Positions 61,008 through 64,000 of a stretch of 64,000 nucleotides of DNA are shown here, piece after piece; position 1 is the first letter of the stretch; every line of letters starts with the position of its first letter. Position numbers and translations under genes: made by a program. Under the pieces are notes generated by a model. The model was not told the DNA's origin. It searched no databases and worked only from the letters and a program-made list of their open reading frames with translations. The DNA comes from a virus, in IMG/VR virus record IMGVR_UViG_3300005600_000030, positions 1 to 64,000 of that record. One strand, 5' to 3'.

Positions 61008-62749
61008 TATGATATATCTCCGAATGGATTACTCTCGCTGAAATCAAGGAAGTCCCCTTCAAAGTCATCGAAGAAATCGTTCTGTGCAGCCAGTTGTATG
61101 TTCTGCAATTCCTGTACCAAAGAAGGTGCATAGGACGCATCCTCACTGACTACCGCATTGCTTGTATTAAACGTATGATATACACCATCGTCCGAACCAA
61201 CGTGTACTAGGTACAACGTGTTGTCCGAGTCAGACCATTTCGCAACTTCACCTTTCATGGTGAATGTCCCTTGGTCTTGACTTACGATAGTATTACGTTG
61301 ATAATTACCACCGGCAGAAGGTGCATCAATAGTTACTATTGGTTCTTCATCATAGTATATACCAGATTCGGTAAGTGCTATTGACTCTAGTATACCACCA
61401 TCTGTGATTGTTGTGGTTGCAGTTGCACTTATTGCATTGAAGTGTAGTAGTTTCGCATCGTAAGTTACGTCATCTTCCCACTCTATTGATTGTATGGTAA
61501 GAGTAGTATCATTACCTACAGTCGCATATCTAGGTTCGAGTATCTGTGCTTTACTACCGACTTGTACACGGAACTCATCAATGAATCCGTCCATTGCAGT
61601 CCAGTCTATACCATCAACAGTACGTGCAGCAGTTGCACCTACCGAGTAACCTTCATCACTCACCCAGTTGAAAGTGACACCTGCGAGGGTCGCGTCCAGT
61701 TTTCTTACGAAGTCGAAGTAGATTACTAGGTTGTTAGTTCCTACACCCGCAATAAGAATATGGTGCCAAGTATCTTCTTCGAATAAGATTGAACTTCCGG
61801 TGAGATTTGTTACACCCCCACCTTGGTTATCTCCTCTACTATACACTAATTGACCCGTTGGGTCAACACCCCAGTAATAGGTATTTGTTAGGTCACCGTC
61901 TCCACCACCTGTTTTGAAAATAATATCTTGACCAGATGAAGGAAGGTTGTTAATATATACCCATGCTTCGATACTACCATGCGCACCTGTCTGCGCATAC
62001 GTACCCTCAGAACCTCGACCACGAGTCACGTTAAGTGACGCATTACCGAACTTAGAATTACTTCCTAAAGCTGCACCAATAGTTAATGTGGGTGCAGTAA
62101 CATAACCTCTACCTGTAGTCTGAACATCAAATCCAACTACCGCACCATCAACATCAATTCGTGATAATGCAGTTGCAGTAGATGCTGCGGGAGATTCCAT
62201 AACCAGTTTGTACTGGTATGCAGATTCTTCTTCAACGTCATCGATACCTTCAATGTCGGTATCAAAGTCTTCGTCATTATATTCGAATAATTCACATTGA
62301 AGTCTGAATGTAGGTAGTTGACTCAACTGATAGAACGGAGTCTCGGTCTCTACTTTATATATCTCAAAGATTGATTGTGATAAAGGAAGATAGATTAAGT
62401 CGCCTTCACGAGGACGGAAGTTATATGCATCTAGTTTGTCACCGATGAGTTTCTTCCATCGTCTACGTGCGCATACAAATGTTGCTTGGTCACGCAACTC
62501 CACACCAAACTTAGAGAAGAGGTCACCCTCTCCTCCAAACGCTTCTGCATTCTCGATATACATCTCGATTTTATATGCGTCAGAAAAATGCGAAGGAACG
62601 TCATCAAGGAATATTTTATCCTTGTTAACAATTTCTCGAGGTAAATAGTATACGTCCTGACCATAGAATTGTAAGGACTCTATTACTATGTCCTCATATA
62701 AATTCTGTTCAGCACGTACTGATTGTGAAATCCAAGGATTTGTTGCCAT
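61007..62749 (-). CDS. 14: Neck protein gp14 with inserted LamG-like domain
   Basis: 580 residues, more than twice T4 gp14 (256). The N-terminal part to about 170 (NLYEDIVIESLQFYGQDVYYLPRE, FRPREGDLIYLPL) and the C-terminal part from about 480 (DFFDDFEGDFLDFSESNPFGDI) are gp14. Between them, about 225-440, is a beta-rich domain with GSIEAWVYI and TWHHILIAG, hallmarks of LamG/concanavalin-like lectin domains, flanked by GRGYVTAPTLTIG-type repeats. Confidence 0.93.
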   Translation of the reverse strand: MATNPWISQSVRAEQNLYEDIVIESLQFYGQDVYYLPREIVNKDKIFLDDVPSHFSDAYKIEMYIENAEAFGGEGDLFSKFGVELRDQATFVCARRRWKKLIGDKLDAYNFRPREGDLIYLPLSQSIFEIYKVETETPFYQLSQLPTFRLQCELFEYNDEDFDTDIEGIDDVEEESAYQYKLVMESPAASTATALSRIDVDGAVVGFDVQTTGRGYVTAPTLTIGAALGSNSKFGNASLNVTRGRGSEGTYAQTGAHGSIEAWVYINNLPSSGQDIIFKTGGGDGDLTNTYYWGVDPTGQLVYSRGDNQGGGVTNLTGSSILFEEDTWHHILIAGVGTNNLVIYFDFVRKLDATLAGVTFNWVSDEGYSVGATAARTVDGIDWTAMDGFIDEFRVQVGSKAQILEPRYATVGNDTTLTIQSIEWEDDVTYDAKLLHFNAISATATTTITDGGILESIALTESGIYYDEEPIVTIDAPSAGGNYQRNTIVSQDQGTFTMKGEVAKWSDSDNTLYLVHVGSDDGVYHTFNTSNAVVSEDASYAPSLVQELQNIQLAAQNDFFDDFEGDFLDFSESNPFGDIS

Positions 62750-62752
62750 CTT

Positions 62753-63514
62753 TTACCCCACGAAGAACATTGGGCCAATGTCTTCTTCTTCTCTAAACTT
62801 GGTCATAAGTTGTTCAATTTCAGTATTCGCATCTTCGAGTATTTGTCTACCCGAGATAGTAACACCGCCTGGCAACTGCATACCTTCGAACTTGGACATG
62901 TTTTGTCCCCACTGACGGCGAATCAATGCGGTTGTATATGCCTTGAGAAACTTGTGGTTCCACAGAGAATTATAATCAGAGTTAGCACCCGTATCAGGGT
63001 CACGTGTACCATATACTTCAAATATTACATAGTTACCTACGGTGAAGTCACCTGCATCATGATAGAAGTATACACGATCTGCCTGTCTATCAAATGTAAT
63101 CTGTGGTTCACCACTTAGTTTCATATCCAACAGTGACAGATGTTGTTGCATCTGTTCATAGTATCCCATGTCACCGCTGAATCTATTTAGGTCTGCAATA
63201 TCATTCAATCGCATCTGATATTTTATGTCAAAGAAGTTGGTAGACGCAGATGCGTTATCCACTCTGAACATTCGAACAACTGTCATCACCTCAGTATCCA
63301 AATCGACATACTTATTATCAATCATTGCCTGAGTGATTTCTTTGGTGATATAATACCGTCTCTTACCGTCCGGATGATGTTCACGGAACCATTGTAGTGC
63401 TTCGTCCACACGGTCTTCTACTTGTTCATCCGCAACATTAATTTCCAATACCGGAGAACCCAAGGCTCTCAAGCAATAATCAATTAGTTCGTCTCTAGTG
63501 TCTGGAGTTGCCAT
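62753..63514 (-). CDS. 13: Neck protein gp13
   Basis: 253 residues (T4: 309). TRDELIDYCLRALGSPVLEINVADEQVEDRVDEAL and the C-terminal region NTEIEQLMTKFREEEDIGPMFFVG match gp13. It joins head and tail with gp14. Confidence 0.95.
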   Translation of the reverse strand: MATPDTRDELIDYCLRALGSPVLEINVADEQVEDRVDEALQWFREHHPDGKRRYYITKEITQAMIDNKYVDLDTEVMTVVRMFRVDNASASTNFFDIKYQMRLNDIADLNRFSGDMGYYEQMQQHLSLLDMKLSGEPQITFDRQADRVYFYHDAGDFTVGNYVIFEVYGTRDPDTGANSDYNSLWNHKFLKAYTTALIRRQWGQNMSKFEGMQLPGGVTISGRQILEDANTEIEQLMTKFREEEDIGPMFFVG

Positions 63515-63524
63515 TTTCTATACC

Positions 63525-64000
63525 TTAGTTAAGTAGTGTACCCGAAGAGTTATACACGTTAATTCTGTAATGTGAACCTTGTTGTCCATCTAGTGTGTCA
63601 GCATCTAATCCAGAACCCGCACCGTCCACGGTTTTGATTGCGGTCAATAGTTCGGTTGGAGTTGAGTACGTCTCTATAGTACTAATAACACCAGATGCAG
63701 AGTCATATGCAATACCCGAACCCGCAACCATTACCCCACGAATTGTGGATGTGTGGTTAGACAGACTTGACACAGTACCAGTAACATCACCAGTTAAGTT
63801 TGCAGTAATAGTACCCGCAGTAAAGTTACCAGAAATATCACGTGCAACAATTGTCGAACCAGTATTAGAAGAAGTCGCAGTAGTTGCAGAGTTCTGTACT
63901 TTACCTGAAGTCGAAATAGTTGCAAGTTTAGTGTCTGCGATATTCGCAGTTGCATTAATCATCGCATTGGTGATGACATTGCTTGCAATACTTGTTGTTA
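63525..64000 (-). CDS. Partial fibre- or structural-repeat protein, C-terminus
   Basis: The frame enters from beyond the right edge (no stop before 64000) and ends at 63525; at least 158 residues. Short Thr/Ser/Ala/Gly repeats (NITGDVT/GTITANLTGDVTGTVS, LDADTLDGQQGSHY) are typical of marine-phage fibre and baseplate-associated proteins. The DADTLDGxxGSHY end is common among them. The internal ATG at 63962 is not the true start. Confidence 0.8.
   Translation of the reverse strand, partial: TTSIASNVITNAMINATANIADTKLATISTSGKVQNSATTATSSNTGSTIVARDISGNFTAGTITANLTGDVTGTVSSLSNHTSTIRGVMVAGSGIAYDSASGVISTIETYSTPTELLTAIKTVDGAGSGLDADTLDGQQGSHYRINVYNSSGTLLN

Noticed and set aside
1-64000. Insertion sequences, transposases, integrase or homing endonucleases
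   Set aside because: No gene with transposase, integrase, GIY-YIG or HNH motifs and no terminal inverted repeats were recognised.

Overview
This window is part of the genome of a T4-like (Tevenvirinae-type) contractile-tailed phage. It carries the T4 core set in recognisable order: neck, terminase, sheath, tube, portal and capsid genes (gp13-gp14-gp15-gp16-gp17-gp18-gp19-gp20-gp67-gp68-gp21-gp22-gp23), replication and recombination genes (gp41, gp43, gp44, gp45, gp46, gp47, gp61, gp62, UvsW, UvsX, UvsY), and the regulators gp55 and RegA. Essentially every gene lies on the minus strand, so transcription runs from high to low coordinates. Gene content (Hsp20, MazG-like protein, ThyX, a cyanophage-type primase, a nuclease of the exonuclease family, 2OG-oxygenases) resembles marine 'exo-T-even' myoviruses such as cyanophages and pelagiphages. 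No photosynthesis gene is present, so the host is undetermined; sigma70-like promoters and fimbria-like secreted proteins suggest a Gram-negative bacterium.

Layout from right to left along transcription. At 63.5-64 kb is the 3' part of a repetitive structural or fibre gene. From 63.5 to 50 kb lies the virion module, with a gp14 enlarged by a LamG-like domain. From 50 to 45 kb come UvsY, UvsW, a cytidylyltransferase, gp55 and gp47. From 45 to 37 kb are gp46, gp45, two tRNAs, a peroxiredoxin, gp44, nucleotide-pool enzymes, gp62 and RegA. From 37 to 34 kb are Hsp20, a 30-residue membrane peptide and two glycosyltransferases. From 34 to 20 kb are a DruA-like protein, a ParB-like protein, DNA polymerase, primase, a UDP-uronic-acid pathway (two genes), UvsX, helicase, ThyX and small genes. 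From 20 to 18 kb are a tandem SGNH-hydrolase-like pair and a glycosyltransferase. From 18 to 14.8 kb is a late-expressed cluster of exported proteins of unknown function. From 14.8 to 8 kb is an early region of small genes driven by repeated promoter cassettes. From 8 to 5 kb is a cyanophycin-synthetase-like ATP-grasp protein, a cupin-like protein and a sulfotransferase-like protein. From 4.3 kb to the left end is a late operon of structural or capsid-targeted proteins.

Regulation is legible in the sequence. At least fifteen minus-strand sites match TTGACA-N17-TATAAT and look like early or host-sigma70 promoters. Seven TATAAATA boxes match the T4 late (gp55-dependent) promoter and stand before structural or late genes. 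Intrinsic terminators follow the capsid gene, the tube gene and the peroxiredoxin gene, and one overlaps a late promoter upstream of the exported-protein cluster. One strong sigma70-like promoter points the other way (plus strand, 47.05 kb).

The most interesting candidates are the exported-protein cluster (14.8-18.1 kb), the cyanophycin-synthetase-like protein with an apparently collapsed Mur-ligase segment (6.5-8.1 kb), a set of proteins with T4-type capsid-targeting N-termini near the left end, and the repeated promoter/stem-loop cassettes at 13.9-14.6 kb. All function calls come from reading the sequence and recalled family motifs; no database search was run.
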